NCBI GenBank assembly: GCA_029004695.1
Contig: JAQVZB010000059.1
Span: forward strand, 1 to 5,038
DNA length: 5,038 bases
Origin: Bacilli bacterium
GTDB taxonomy: Bacteria; Bacillota_I; Bacilli_A; RF39; UBA660
Direction: 5' to 3'
Both the position numbers and the translations under genes were made by a program. Within the stretch, counting starts at the first letter, position 1. Each line of letters begins with the position of its first letter. The notes under the pieces are model-generated. The model was not told where the DNA came from. It was given only the letters and a program-made list of their open reading frames with translations, and ran no database searches. Below are positions 4,961 through 5,038 of this stretch, piece by piece.

Positions 4961-5038
4961 TTAAATTAGTAATAATTCTTGATGGAACATTTCACTTGGA
5001 GTGTTCCATTTTAATATTTTTCTAGGATAATTGTTCAT
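4961..5038 (-). CDS. IS30-family transposase, C-terminal end (partial)
   Basis: Twenty-five codons are open on the minus strand from the window edge to TAA at 4963-4961, and the frame continues past the edge. They read NNYPRKILKWNTPSEMF and a short tail HQELLLI. This is the C-terminal signature of IS30-family DDE transposases, whose usual end is NxRPRKxLxxKTPxEVF. The catalytic DDE residues lie outside the window, so intactness cannot be judged. The ATG at 5038 is an internal methionine, not the start. The family call rests on this short motif plus the candidate terminal repeat next to it. Confidence 0.7.
   Translation of the reverse strand: MNNYPRKILKWNTPSEMFHQELLLI
4982..5017 (+). terminator. 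Intrinsic terminator-like hairpin inside the transposase end
   Basis: ATGGAACA (4982-4989) pairs perfectly with TGTTCCAT (5002-5009), and the 12-base loop can extend the stem with two wobble and two Watson-Crick pairs around ACTT. On the plus strand TTTT and then AATATTTTT follow, the form of a Rho-independent terminator. It would end transcripts from uvrC and the unknown gene before they run antisense into the transposase. It lies within coding sequence of the opposite strand, so codon constraint shapes it too. Confidence 0.55.

Larger units (their letters stand above)
4913..5038 (-). mobile_element. IS30-family insertion sequence, transposase 3' end (partial)
   Basis: The right edge of the window holds the 3' end of an insertion sequence read on the minus strand: transposase coding end (4961-5038), a short A+T-rich spacer, then a candidate terminal repeat near 4921-4945. 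The left limit is approximate (4907-4921) because the target duplication and the other repeat lie outside. The element sits directly behind the stop codon of the unknown gene. Confidence 0.6.

Noticed and set aside
1..5038. CRISPR array, tRNA or rRNA genes, or toxin-antitoxin pair
   Set aside because: I saw no regularly spaced repeats, no cloverleaf with a CCA or T-arm motif, no rRNA signature and no small paired genes with toxin motifs.

Overview
The window is very A+T-rich (roughly a quarter G+C in the genes). It carries compact bacterial housekeeping genes of Firmicutes/Mollicutes type, most with AGGAGG-like ribosome binding sites. UvrC with an FDNSN motif, a short YigZ-like protein and a DUF3792/TIGR04086 membrane protein all fit an uncultured low-GC Bacilli or Mollicutes-related lineage. 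The genes read well in the standard bacterial code. The only TGA that ends a gene (uvrC) is followed directly by TAG, so the window alone does not settle whether UGA is stop or Trp.

Layout. (1) 1-1057, plus strand: the 3' part of a TIM-barrel sugar phosphate isomerase/epimerase-like gene, overlapping dtd (D-aminoacyl-tRNA deacylase) by 26 bases. (2) 1058-1721: a 664-base gap with no intact gene. It holds a weak dtd terminator, a higher-G+C minus-strand coding relic (1187-1411), a frameshifted and stop-interrupted plus-strand relic (about 1364-1667), and a weak terminator for the minus-strand genes. (3) 2458-1722, minus strand: a two-gene operon encoding a single-domain YigZ/IMPACT-like protein followed by a four-helix DUF3792 membrane protein. 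(4) 2527-4912, plus strand: uvrC, divergent from the yigZ-like gene across a promoter region of about 60 bases, then a soluble protein of 201 residues that I do not recognise, 19 bases downstream with its own strong ribosome binding site. (5) 4913-5038: the end of an IS30-family element, with a candidate terminal repeat, the last 25 codons of its transposase on the minus strand, and a plus-strand terminator-like hairpin inside that coding end.

Functionally this is ordinary chromosome: tRNA quality control (dtd), nucleotide excision repair (uvrC) and small conserved genes, with mobile or decaying DNA in the dtd-DUF3792 gap and at the right edge. I found no convincing undescribed multi-gene system. 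The items most worth a second look are the perfect GC-cored 11-bp inverted repeat inside uvrC, the two foreign-looking relics, the probable leaderless start of uvrC, the complete lack of tryptophan in the six chromosomal proteins, and the unknown gene behind uvrC.
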